This document shows, piece after piece, positions 1-5,378 of a DNA stretch of 5,378 nucleotides; within the stretch, counting starts at the first letter, position 1, and the number at the start of each line of letters is the position of its first letter. Made by a program: the position numbers and the translations under genes. Source of the stretch: an uncultured Oscillibacter sp. (lineage in GTDB: Bacteria; Bacillota; Clostridia; Oscillospirales; Oscillospiraceae); the NCBI GenBank assembly GCA_946183715.1, contig CAMHDB010000137.1, forward strand, positions 1 through 5,378, written 5' to 3'. Under the pieces are notes generated by a model that saw only the letters and a list, made by a program, of their open reading frames with translations, did not search any database and was not told where the DNA came from.

Positions 1-555
1 GGTGCCGTGTACGCCGGGCGCGTGCGCCTGCTTTTGCTCAGCGCCGACGCGTCGCCGCGCGTCTGCCGCGACGCCGAACAGTGGGCCGAACGCGGACATT
101 GCTTGTGTGTGGCCCTGCCGTGCGACAAAGCCGAACTCGGCCACGCCCTCGGACACGGTACCGTCGCGGTCGCGGCGCTGACCGATACCGGACTTGCCAA
201 CGCAGTCGGCGAACGCTTGGCCGCGCTCGACCCCGAGCGTTACGCGCACCTGTCAGAACGGTTACAGCGGAAAGTAGTCCGTGCCGGGGAACGCCGCGCG
301 GCCCGCGCCCGGGCGCGCCCGGAGAATCCGAAACCCCGTCCGGATACTGTGAAGGCGCGTACCAGTCACACGAACACGGATTCCGGCAAAACGAAAGCGG
401 CTTCTGACAAGCCGAAGGCGCGTCCGGCTACTGTAAAGGCGAAACCCCGTCCGGCTACCGGAGCGGCGCGCGCAAAGTCGACGCCGACGCCGCGCCCGCG
501 CAATACAAAAGCGGGTACCGCAAAGCCGCGCCGCCGCAAGAATCCGGATACCTGA
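1..555 (+). CDS. ylxQ: L7Ae-family RNA-binding protein YlxQ, 5'-truncated by window edge
   Basis: This is the 3' part of a gene that begins upstream. The reading frame is open from base 1, and the GTG at 7 lies inside the conserved fold, so it is not taken as the start. Counting window codons, the L7Ae/L30e-like fold shows LLLLSADAS at about 10-18 and ELGHALG at 45-51, followed by VAVAALTDTGLA. These resemble the RNA-binding core of L7Ae proteins. YlxQ relatives lie between nusA/ylxR and infB in Firmicutes, which matches this position. From about codon 95 to the stop the protein becomes a Lys/Arg/Pro/Ala/Thr-rich tail with a repeated K-x-R-P-x-T-V-K-A unit. Family members of about 100 residues normally lack such a tail. 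The tail is probably disordered and may bind RNA, which is inference. The role of YlxQ is not well established; K-turn RNA or ribosome binding is likely from the fold. The stop is 51 bases before infB. Confidence 0.85.
   Translation, partial: GAVYAGRVRLLLLSADASPRVCRDAEQWAERGHCLCVALPCDKAELGHALGHGTVAVAALTDTGLANAVGERLAALDPERYAHLSERLQRKVVRAGERRAARARARPENPKPRPDTVKARTSHTNTDSGKTKAASDKPKARPATVKAKPRPATGAARAKSTPTPRPRNTKAGTAKPRRRKNPDT
331..468 (+). repeat. Degenerate 27-bp coding repeats in the ylxQ tail
   Basis: Three imperfect 27-bp units lie at 331-357, 415-441 and 442-468; the last two are directly adjacent. They encode KPRPDTVKA, KARPATVKA and KPRPATGAA. Shared DNA such as CGTCCGG[A/C]TAC[T/C]G indicates duplication of a coding unit, followed by divergence, rather than composition alone. 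All units keep the reading frame. Confidence 0.65.
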
Positions 556-570
556 TTCCGACTACTACTC

Positions 571-586
571 CCGGCCCCCGGGCCGG
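571..586 (+). promoter_or_regulatory. GC hairpin in the infB leader
   Basis: CCGGCCC at 571-577 is the reverse complement of GGGCCGG at 580-586, with two bases between; allowing a realistic loop, about 6 GC pairs can form. It sits 8 bases before the infB ribosome binding site. A T-run at 600-604 follows but is too far from the stem for a standard intrinsic terminator. It may influence infB translation or mRNA decay, but in GC-rich DNA it could also be incidental. Confidence 0.35.
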
Positions 587-593
587 TTACTGC

Positions 594-599
594 GAGGTG
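594..599 (+). promoter_or_regulatory. Ribosome binding site deciding the TTG start of infB
   Basis: GAGGTG lies 7 bases before the TTG at 607, which is good spacing. An in-frame TGA at 604-606 directly precedes that TTG, so translation cannot start further upstream. Starting at the next in-frame ATG (718) would remove most of the first IF2 N-terminal domain. Confidence 0.75.
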
Positions 600-606
600 T
601 TTTTGA

Positions 607-3126
607 TTGGCTAATAACGGAAAATACAGAGTGCATGAAGTGGCGAAGGATTTCGGGATTCCGTCGAAGTCCATCACGGAAATTCTGGGCACATATTCGG
701 TCAAGCCGCGCAACCATATGCAGCCGCTGTCCGAGAGCGATTTGTCTATCATTTTCGATTACCTGACCCAGCACCACCAGATTTCAAACATACAGTCCAT
801 CTACGACGACACCGCCAAGCCCGAGAAGCGTACCGGCAAGGCGGCCCCGAAGGCGGAAGAGGCCCCCAAGACGGAAGAAGTCGCCAAGGCCGAACCCGCG
901 CCCGTGCAAGAAGTCCCGGCCCCGGCGGCGGAAGAGGCCCCGAAGTCCGAACCCCGCAAGGCCGAGGCGCGTCCGGCCAAGGCCCCGGACAATCGCGGCG
1001 GCAGAAGGCCCGCCGCGCCGAAGTCCGACGGCGGCAAGCCCGCGCCGCAGAGTAAACCCGCCGACAGCAAGCCCGCCGCGCAGAGTAAGCCCGTACAGCA
1101 GAAGTCGGGCGACGGCAAGTCCGCCGCGCCGAAATCGCGGGTGCCGCAGCGGAAGATTGTCGACACGCGCAAGGGCGGCGACGTGAACCTCGCCAAGTAC
1201 GACGAGCGTCTCGAAGATTTGGGCGGACAGCGCGGGGAACGTATGCAGCAGAAGGCCGGGAAGGAGAAGTTCCGCAACAGCCAGCGCCAGAACCGACAGC
1301 AGGCGATGTCGGCGAAACGCCGTCAGGACGAGGCCGAACGCCTCCGCCGTCTCAAACTCGAAGTCGCGCGCAAGTCGCCCGTCAAGGTCTCCATCCCCGA
1401 CACGATTTCCGTCGGCGAATTGGCCTCCCGTATGAAAAAGACCGGAGCCGAAGTCGTGAAATGCCTCATGAAAAACGGCGTCATGGCCTCCCTCGGACAG
1501 TTCATCGACTTTGACACCGCCGCCATTATCGCCGAGGAAATGGGCTGTAAGGTAGAGCGCGAAATCGTCGTGACCATCGAAGAGAAGCTCATCGACGTGC
1601 GCGAGGACAAGGCGGAGGATTTGCTTCCCCGCGCCCCGGTCGTCGTCGTCATGGGCCACGTCGACCACGGCAAGACTACCCTGCTGGACACCATCCGGAA
1701 TACGTCCGTAGCCGCCGGGGAGGCCGGAGGCATTACGCAGGCAATCGGCGCGTACCAGGTCGAAATCAACGGCAAGCCGATTACGTTCCTTGACACCCCG
1801 GGCCACGAGGCGTTCACGTCCATGCGCGCGCGCGGCGCTATGATTACCGATATCGCCATTCTCATGGTCGCCGCCGACGACGGAATCATGCCGCAGACTA
1901 TCGAATCCATCAACCACGCCAAGGCCGCCAATATCCCGATTATCGTCGCCGTCAACAAAATCGACAAGCCCAACGCCAACCCCGACCGCGTACTGCAACA
2001 GCTTACCGAACACGGCTTAGTCCCCGAAGACTGGGGCGGGGATACGATTTGCTGTCAGATTTCGGCCAAGAAGAAAATCGGCATTGAGAACCTGCTGGAA
2101 ATGGTCATCCTCACGGCGGAAATGGCCGAATTGAAGGCCAACCCCAACCGCGCCGGACAGGGGACGGTTATCGAAGCGCGTCTCGACCGGGGGCGCGGGC
2201 CCGTCGCGACACTGCTTGTACAGAACGGCACGCTCAAACAGGGCGACATCATCATCGCGGGGACGGCGGTCGGGCGCGTGCGTACCATGATGGACTACAA
2301 GGGGAACCGTCTGGAAACGGCGGGGCCGTCGGTACCCGTGGAAATCGCGGGGTTGTCGGAAGCGCCGACGGCGGGAAGTCCGTTTTTCGCGGTCGCCGAC
2401 GAACAGATGGCCCGGAAACTCGTCGAACAGCGTAAAGCCGAGGAGCGCGCCAAGTCCGCCGCGCCCGTACAGAAGGTGTCTCTTGAAAACCTGTTCGACC
2501 AGATTCAGGCCGGGGAGCGTAAGGAACTCGCGCTCGTCGTCAAGGCCGACGTACAGGGAAGCGTGGAGGCCGTCACGGCGTCGCTCGAAAAGCTGTCCAA
2601 CGACGAAGTCAACGTAAAAGTCATCCACGGCGGAGTGGGCGCTATCAACGAATCGGACGTTATGCTCGCGTCGTCGTCGAACGCGATTATTGTCGGGTTC
2701 AATGTCCGCCCCGACGCCGCCGCCCGCGACGGTGCCGCCCGGCAGAATGTCGACATGCGCATGTACCGGGTTATTTACGACTGTATCGGCGAAATCGAGG
2801 CCGCCATGAAGGGCATGCTTGCCCCGAAGTACCGCGAGGCCGTACTGGGTCACGCCGAAGTCCGGAAGGTGTACCACGTTTCGGGCGTGGGTACCGTCGC
2901 CGGGTGCTACGTCAAGGAGGGGAAGATTCTCCGGTCGTGTTCGGTGCGCGTCGTGCGCGACGGCATCGTGATTCACGAGGGTTCGCTGGCGTCGCTGAAG
3001 CGCTTCAAGGACGACGTGCGCGAGGTCGCCGAGAACTACGAGTGCGGCATGACCGTCGACAAGTTCAACGACATCAAGGAGGGCGACGTAATCGAGGCCT
3101 TCACGATGGAGGAAATCCCGCAGTAA
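607..3126 (+). CDS. infB: Translation initiation factor IF-2
   Basis: IF2 is the GTPase that places initiator fMet-tRNA on the 30S subunit and promotes 50S joining. The 839-aa length fits the family. In order: an IF2_N domain (about 6-55, with YRVHEVAKDFG); a Lys/Ala/Pro-rich linker (about 72-185) and a charged Arg/Gln-rich helix-like stretch (about 205-255); a second IF2_N-like domain (about 261-315); the G domain with GHVDHGKTT (350-358), GGIT (374-377), DTPGH (396-400), NKID (450-453) and SAK (486-488); domain II from about 519; domain III from about 624; and the C-terminal tRNA-binding domain, ending in a typical NDIKEGDVIEAF segment. The start is TTG, fixed by the stop codon immediately upstream and by the conserved N-terminus. 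Residue 379 is Ala in GGITQAIGAY, where Bacillus and E. coli IF2 have His. The gene lies 51 bases after ylxQ and probably shares its transcript. Confidence 0.98.
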   Translation: MANNGKYRVHEVAKDFGIPSKSITEILGTYSVKPRNHMQPLSESDLSIIFDYLTQHHQISNIQSIYDDTAKPEKRTGKAAPKAEEAPKTEEVAKAEPAPVQEVPAPAAEEAPKSEPRKAEARPAKAPDNRGGRRPAAPKSDGGKPAPQSKPADSKPAAQSKPVQQKSGDGKSAAPKSRVPQRKIVDTRKGGDVNLAKYDERLEDLGGQRGERMQQKAGKEKFRNSQRQNRQQAMSAKRRQDEAERLRRLKLEVARKSPVKVSIPDTISVGELASRMKKTGAEVVKCLMKNGVMASLGQFIDFDTAAIIAEEMGCKVEREIVVTIEEKLIDVREDKAEDLLPRAPVVVVMGHVDHGKTTLLDTIRNTSVAAGEAGGITQAIGAYQVEINGKPITFLDTPGHEAFTSMRARGAMITDIAILMVAADDGIMPQTIESINHAKAANIPIIVAVNKIDKPNANPDRVLQQLTEHGLVPEDWGGDTICCQISAKKKIGIENLLEMVILTAEMAELKANPNRAGQGTVIEARLDRGRGPVATLLVQNGTLKQGDIIIAGTAVGRVRTMMDYKGNRLETAGPSVPVEIAGLSEAPTAGSPFFAVADEQMARKLVEQRKAEERAKSAAPVQKVSLENLFDQIQAGERKELALVVKADVQGSVEAVTASLEKLSNDEVNVKVIHGGVGAINESDVMLASSSNAIIVGFNVRPDAAARDGAARQNVDMRMYRVIYDCIGEIEAAMKGMLAPKYREAVLGHAEVRKVYHVSGVGTVAGCYVKEGKILRSCSVRVVRDGIVIHEGSLASLKRFKDDVREVAENYECGMTVDKFNDIKEGDVIEAFTMEEIPQ
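1036..1101 (+). repeat. 33-bp tandem repeat in the IF2 linker
   Basis: Two adjacent 33-bp units encode KPAPQSKPADS (residues 144-154) and KPAAQSKPVQQ (155-165). Their first 25 bases (1036-1060 and 1069-1093) differ at only three positions. The repeat stays in frame inside the flexible linker, a region that varies greatly in length among IF2 proteins and tolerates repeat expansion. Confidence 0.6.
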
Positions 3127-3128
3127 TC

Positions 3129-3165
3129 ACGAATCAGGGGCGGCGACACCGCCGCCCCTGTTCGT
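3129..3165 (+). terminator. Strong terminator-like hairpin after infB, without a U-tract
   Basis: An 11-bp perfect stem (3135-3145 with 3150-3160) closes on the loop ACAC. It extends by five more pairs, ACGAA (3129-3133) with TTCGT (3161-3165), with T3134 bulged. It begins two bases after the infB stop and ends just before the ribosome binding site of the next gene. No run of T follows, so it is not a standard intrinsic terminator. It could cause partial termination, protect the infB mRNA 3' end, mark a processing site, or act as an inverted-repeat operator for the cassette. The structure is clear; its role is not. Confidence 0.5.
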
Positions 3166-3168
3166 AAT

Positions 3169-3173
3169 GGAGG
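3169..3173 (+). promoter_or_regulatory. Ribosome binding site of the antitoxin-like gene
   Basis: GGAGG sits 7 bases before the ATG at 3181. An in-frame GTG at 3175 lies only one base after this motif and is a poor start, so the ATG is preferred. The site begins a few bases after the 3129-3165 hairpin, so hairpin folding could affect ribosome access. Confidence 0.65.
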
Positions 3174-3180
3174 TGTGAAT

Positions 3181-3441
3181 ATGAATACGAATGTGAGTAC
3201 CGCAACTCTTACGGATATGGTTGAACGCCTGTCAGAAGAAAACCGCTTTGCCGTTTTTAGCTATGTGCAGTATCTCATGGATATGGAAGGACGGCGGAAA
3301 GCGGAACGGACGCGGCGTCTCTTTGAGGAAATGTCCGAAATCCTCGACGGCGACACGGGCTGGGCTTCCGAGGAAGAAATGATAGCCGATTTGGCGGAGT
3401 TCAGGAGGAAAAGAACGGCGAGCAATGAAAATACTGATTGA
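3181..3441 (+). CDS. Small antitoxin-like protein paired with a PIN toxin
   Basis: The product is 86 aa and highly charged. I do not recognise its family with certainty. The N-terminal half, containing TLTDMVERLSEENRFAVFSY, looks like a short helical domain of the kind found in small antitoxins, where a leucine-rich helix is followed by 'Lseenr..v..yv.yL'. The middle is basic (GRRKAERTRRLFEE). The C-terminal half contains WASEEEMIADLAEFRRKR, an acidic-then-basic helix plausible for toxin binding. No classical helix-turn-helix or ribbon-helix-helix motif is obvious. The antitoxin assignment rests mainly on size, charge and the 17-base overlap with the PIN gene that follows. GC is about 52% over 3181-3420 by hand count, below the core genes. 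It may also bind DNA and repress its own transcription, which is inference. Confidence 0.6.
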   Translation: MNTNVSTATLTDMVERLSEENRFAVFSYVQYLMDMEGRRKAERTRRLFEEMSEILDGDTGWASEEEMIADLAEFRRKRTASNENTD

Positions 3442-3826
3442 TACAAACGTCCTAATTTCCGCTTTTACATTCTGCGGGAAACCACTCAAATTGATTCACC
3501 GCCTTTTGCTGACAAATCACACGTTGATTGTTACGTCTTATGTGGCGGGGGAATTTCAGGAAACCGTAGAGCGGAAATGGCCGACAAAAGCCAATGAACT
3601 TTGCACAAGGCTTTTGAAGGCGGATTTTCTGTTTCTGACAAGTACGGACAAACAATATGGCAAGCTCAGAGACAAAAAAGACGTTCCTGTCTTATCTGAC
3701 GCCATACATTATAACGTAGATGTTATCTTGAGTGGCGACAAGGATTTTCTGGAAGCCGGGTTAGAACATCCTGCTGTGAAATCCGTCTCTGAACTGTGGG
3801 ATTTTCTGGGGTTTGATAACTTGTAA
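3425..3826 (+). CDS. PIN-domain ribonuclease, putative toxin of a type II TA pair
   Basis: The 133-aa protein is essentially a single PIN domain, a metal-dependent RNase fold common in VapC-like toxins. Visible signature positions are DTNVLIS (Asp6), GEFQE (Glu43, with Glu46 nearby), KDVPVLSDA (Asp86, with Asp92) and SGDKDF (Asp105, Asp107). The four usual acidic metal-binding positions are therefore present and the enzyme looks intact. The motif layout most resembles the COG1569/TIGR00305 'putative toxin component, PIN family' group; this is from memory, without a search. Its target RNA cannot be read from sequence. The start lies inside the end of the antitoxin-like gene. The nearest strong ribosome binding motif, AGGAGG at 3403-3408, is 16 bases away, suggesting translational coupling. 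GC is about 43% over 3421-3820 by hand count, far below the flanking operon genes, which suggests transfer. rbfA starts 29 bases after its stop. Confidence 0.85.
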   Translation: MKILIDTNVLISAFTFCGKPLKLIHRLLLTNHTLIVTSYVAGEFQETVERKWPTKANELCTRLLKADFLFLTSTDKQYGKLRDKKDVPVLSDAIHYNVDVILSGDKDFLEAGLEHPAVKSVSELWDFLGFDNL

Positions 3827-3855
3827 CAACTATCCGGACACGGAAAGGAGCCGTT

Positions 3856-4257
3856 ATGCCAAGCAACAGAATCGGACGCATTAACGAGGAAATACAGCGC
3901 GAACTCTCCGCGCTCATCCGGCAGTTGAAGGACCCGCGCGTGAATACGGTGGGGATGGTGTCGGTGACGCGCGTCGACACCTCCGCCGATTTGCGCTACG
4001 CGAAAGTCTACGTCAGCGTACTGGACAAGTCGCGCGAGAAGGACGCGCTCAAAGGTTTGAAATCGGCGTCGGGGTTCCTGCGGCGCGAAATCGGCGGCGC
4101 GTTGCGCTTACGCTATACGCCGGAATTACAGTTTTTCGGCGACGACTCCATGTTGCACGGGGCGCAAGTGCTGGAAATTCTCCGGCGCGTGGAGCAGTCG
4201 GACGCACAACGGGAAACGCCCGTTGAAAACGATACGGGAGAGGACGAAACATGCTGA
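3856..4257 (+). CDS. rbfA: 30S ribosome-binding factor A
   Basis: RbfA binds the immature 30S subunit and helps late maturation of the 16S rRNA 5' region; in E. coli it is important for growth in the cold. The 133-aa product matches the family length. It has the characteristic N-terminal helix start (RIGRINEEIQRELSALI), then LKDPRV and the beta-strand segment VSVTRVDTSADLRYAKVYVS. The conserved closing part follows: LRREIGGALRLRYTPELQF, then a terminal helix (VLEILRRVEQ). This single type II KH-like domain is complete. The start at 3856 has AAAGGAG at 3844-3850, 5 bases upstream. The acidic last 20 or so residues form a variable tail. The stop overlaps the nrnA start by 7 bases. With the PIN cassette directly upstream and no visible promoter in the 29-base gap, its expression probably depends on read-through of the cassette. 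Confidence 0.96.
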   Translation: MPSNRIGRINEEIQRELSALIRQLKDPRVNTVGMVSVTRVDTSADLRYAKVYVSVLDKSREKDALKGLKSASGFLRREIGGALRLRYTPELQFFGDDSMLHGAQVLEILRRVEQSDAQRETPVENDTGEDETC

Positions 4258-5201
4258 CAGTACGCGAGGCCGCCGCCCTGTTGAAAAGCTGGGACAATAT
4301 CCTGATTCTGACGCATATCCGCCCCGACGGCGATACGGTCGGGTGTGCGGCGGCGCTGTGCGCCGGACTGCGCGCGCTGGGCAAGACGGCGTACCTGTGG
4401 CCCAACCCCGGCCTCACGGACACGACCGCGCCCTATTTCGCGCCCTACGCCGCGCCGGACGGGTTCGAGTACGCGAAGCTGGTCTCCGTGGACATCGCGA
4501 CGGAGAACCTGTTCCCCGACAACGCCGCGCCCTACAAAGGACGCGTCGACCTTGCGATTGACCACCACCCGTCGTTTGAGGCGTTCGCGCGGGAGAATAT
4601 TGTACGCCCGGGGGCGGCGGCCTGCGGCGAATTGCTCTACGATATTTTAGCGGCCCTCGGGCCGATTACGCCCGAAATCGCGTTGCCGCTGTACGTGGCG
4701 GTCTCGACCGACTGCGGCTGTTTCGCCTACGCGAATACCACCGCGCATACGCACGCCGTCGCGGCGGCGCTGATGGGTACGGGTATCGACTACAGAACCG
4801 TCAACAAAGTCTTTTTCCGCACGAAAACCCGGGTGCGTATCCAATTAGAGGCGGCGCTGCTGCGGGAGGCGGAGTTCTACGACGGCGGGCGCGTGGTCTT
4901 TATGACGGTGCCGCTTTCGCTGATGGAGGCGCTGTCGGCGACGGAGGGCGACGCGGAGGAGCTGTCGTCGCTGGGCGGGCAGATTGAGGGCGTAGACTGC
5001 GCCGTGACCGCGCGGGAATTGAAGCCCGGCGAGTGGAAAATCTCCCTGCGGACGGGCGCGCGCGTCAACGCGACGAAAGTATGCCAGCTTTACGGCGGCG
5101 GCGGACACGCGGCGGCGGCGGGGTGTACGATAGAGGCCCCGCTGGACGAAGTACGGCGGCGCATGCTGTCGGGAATCGCGCAAGTCGCGGCGGACGAGTA
5201 G
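4251..5201 (+). CDS. nrnA: DHH/DHHA1 phosphoesterase, NrnA-type nanoRNase / pAp phosphatase
   Basis: NrnA-type enzymes degrade 2-5 nt RNAs (and related dinucleotides) to mononucleotides and can dephosphorylate pAp. They use two metal ions in the cytoplasm. The 316-aa length is typical. The N-terminal DHH domain shows THIRPDGD (His22, Asp26, Asp28), VSVDIA (Asp81), IDHHPS (Asp104-His105-His106) and STDCGCF (Asp154), so the metal-binding set is complete. The C-terminal DHHA1 domain ends with YGGGGHAAAAGC (281-292), the substrate-binding glycine-rich motif. Many relatives read TDTG where this protein has TDCG at 153-156. The start overlaps the rbfA stop (ATGCTGA), with GGGAGAGG at 4236-4243 as ribosome binding site, implying coupling. 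Position between rbfA and truB is standard in Clostridia. Exact substrate preference among DHH/DHHA1 relatives cannot be told from sequence. Confidence 0.92.
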   Translation: MLTVREAAALLKSWDNILILTHIRPDGDTVGCAAALCAGLRALGKTAYLWPNPGLTDTTAPYFAPYAAPDGFEYAKLVSVDIATENLFPDNAAPYKGRVDLAIDHHPSFEAFARENIVRPGAAACGELLYDILAALGPITPEIALPLYVAVSTDCGCFAYANTTAHTHAVAAALMGTGIDYRTVNKVFFRTKTRVRIQLEAALLREAEFYDGGRVVFMTVPLSLMEALSATEGDAEELSSLGGQIEGVDCAVTARELKPGEWKISLRTGARVNATKVCQLYGGGGHAAAAGCTIEAPLDEVRRRMLSGIAQVAADE

Positions 5202-5220
5202 CACGTCGAAAGGGGAGAGT

Positions 5221-5378
5221 ATGCCGGACGGAATCATTGTGATTGACAAGCCCGCCGACTGGACAAGTATGGACGTGTGCGCGAAACTCCGCGGCGTACT
5301 CCGCGAGCGGCGCGTCGGGCACGGCGGGACGCTTGACCCTATGGCGACGGGCGTTTTGCCCGTGTTCGTCGGACAGGC
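5221..5378 (+). CDS. truB: tRNA pseudouridine(55) synthase TruB, N-terminal fragment cut by window edge
   Basis: TruB converts uridine 55 in the T-loop of tRNAs to pseudouridine and also helps tRNA folding. Only the first 52 codons lie in the window; the frame is open to the end. The visible N-terminus, GIIVIDKPADWTSMDV (residues 4-19), is the standard TruB opening. GHGGTLDPMATGVLPV (33-48) holds the catalytic Asp39. The ATG at 5221 is preceded by the purine-rich AGGGGAGAG at 5211-5219, 19 bases after the nrnA stop, so it is probably in the same operon. No defect is visible in the part present. Confidence 0.95.
   Translation, partial: MPDGIIVIDKPADWTSMDVCAKLRGVLRERRVGHGGTLDPMATGVLPVFVGQ

Larger units (their letters stand above)
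3169..3826 (+). other. Accessory PIN toxin-antitoxin cassette between infB and rbfA
   Basis: This two-gene block interrupts the usual infB-rbfA neighbourhood; in Bacillus subtilis the small gene ylxP lies here instead. It has lower GC than either flank and a self-contained antitoxin-toxin order with overlapping reading frames. No transposase, integrase or convincing flanking direct repeats were seen, and both neighbouring genes are intact, so the mode of insertion is unknown. No clear promoter was found in front of it; operon read-through, or a promoter I could not recognise, would have to supply transcription. Confidence 0.65.

Noticed and set aside
7..9. GTG at base 7 as the real start of the first gene
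   Set aside because: The frame is open upstream to the window edge, and this Val lies just before the conserved L7Ae core strand, so a start here would remove the N-terminal part of the fold.
587..606. T-run at 600-604 after the 571-586 hairpin as an intrinsic terminator
   Set aside because: The T-run is 13 bases away from the stem, contains only five T, and lies between the infB ribosome binding site and its start codon.
1243..1245. Possible internal start of a short IF2 form at Met213
   Set aside because: Internal IF2 starts are known in E. coli and Bacillus, and a purine-rich GGGGAA lies close upstream. The motif is weak, and purine runs are common in this Lys/Arg/Gly-rich coding region.
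784..2013. Long open frame (409 codons) on the - strand inside infB
   Set aside because: It lies opposite a complete, motif-rich infB gene. Its composition is the mirror of GC-biased codons, it has no recognisable domain, and long antisense open frames are expected in GC-rich DNA.
2017..2976. Second long - strand open frame (319 codons) opposite infB
   Set aside because: Same reasoning: it is a shadow of domains II and III and the C-terminal part of IF2, with no recognisable protein features.
3127..3855. Target-site duplication or inverted repeats flanking the PIN cassette
   Set aside because: Only short matches such as GACAC on both sides were found, which are expected by chance. No transposase or integrase is present.
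4113..4568. Minus-strand open frame across the rbfA/nrnA junction
   Set aside because: It overlaps two well-supported genes and encodes low-complexity Arg/Gly/Val-rich sequence typical of antisense frames.

Overview
The window is a segment of the conserved bacterial nusA-infB translation operon, all on the + strand. It runs from a partial L7Ae-type protein (ylxQ) through infB, a two-gene toxin-antitoxin-like cassette, rbfA, nrnA and the start of truB. The order ylxQ-infB-rbfA-nrnA-truB, with a DHH/DHHA1 phosphoesterase between rbfA and truB, is the arrangement known from Firmicutes, especially Clostridia. The core genes are GC-rich (hand counts of 68% in both 1621-1680 and 4381-4440). This suggests a high-GC clostridial lineage, perhaps a gut Oscillospirales-type organism. 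The lineage is inferred from gene order and protein motifs, not from a search.

Layout. 1-555 is the 3' part of ylxQ, an L7Ae-fold RNA-binding protein with an unusually long basic, repetitive tail. 556-606 is a short leader with a GC-rich hairpin and the ribosome binding site of infB. 607-3126 is complete infB (IF2, 839 aa), started by TTG. 3129-3165 is a strong hairpin just after the infB stop. 3181-3826 is a small antitoxin-like gene overlapping a PIN-domain ribonuclease gene. 3856-4257 is rbfA. 4251-5201 is nrnA, whose start overlaps the rbfA stop. 5221 to the window end is the first 52 codons of truB, with the catalytic Asp motif. No gap exceeds 60 bases between genes, and no RNA gene, CRISPR array or insertion sequence was seen.

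The core genes act together in translation. IF2 places initiator tRNA on the ribosome, RbfA matures the 30S subunit, TruB makes tRNA pseudouridine 55, the L7Ae-type protein probably binds structured RNA, and NrnA degrades the very short RNAs left by mRNA decay. The odd element is the PIN cassette between infB and rbfA. Its toxin-side gene is about 43% GC by hand count, against roughly 68% in sampled core genes, which suggests horizontal acquisition. It places a predicted RNA-cleaving toxin inside an essential translation operon, behind a strong hairpin. This is the most interesting part of the window. PIN toxin-antitoxin pairs are a known class, and I see no evidence for a wholly new system.
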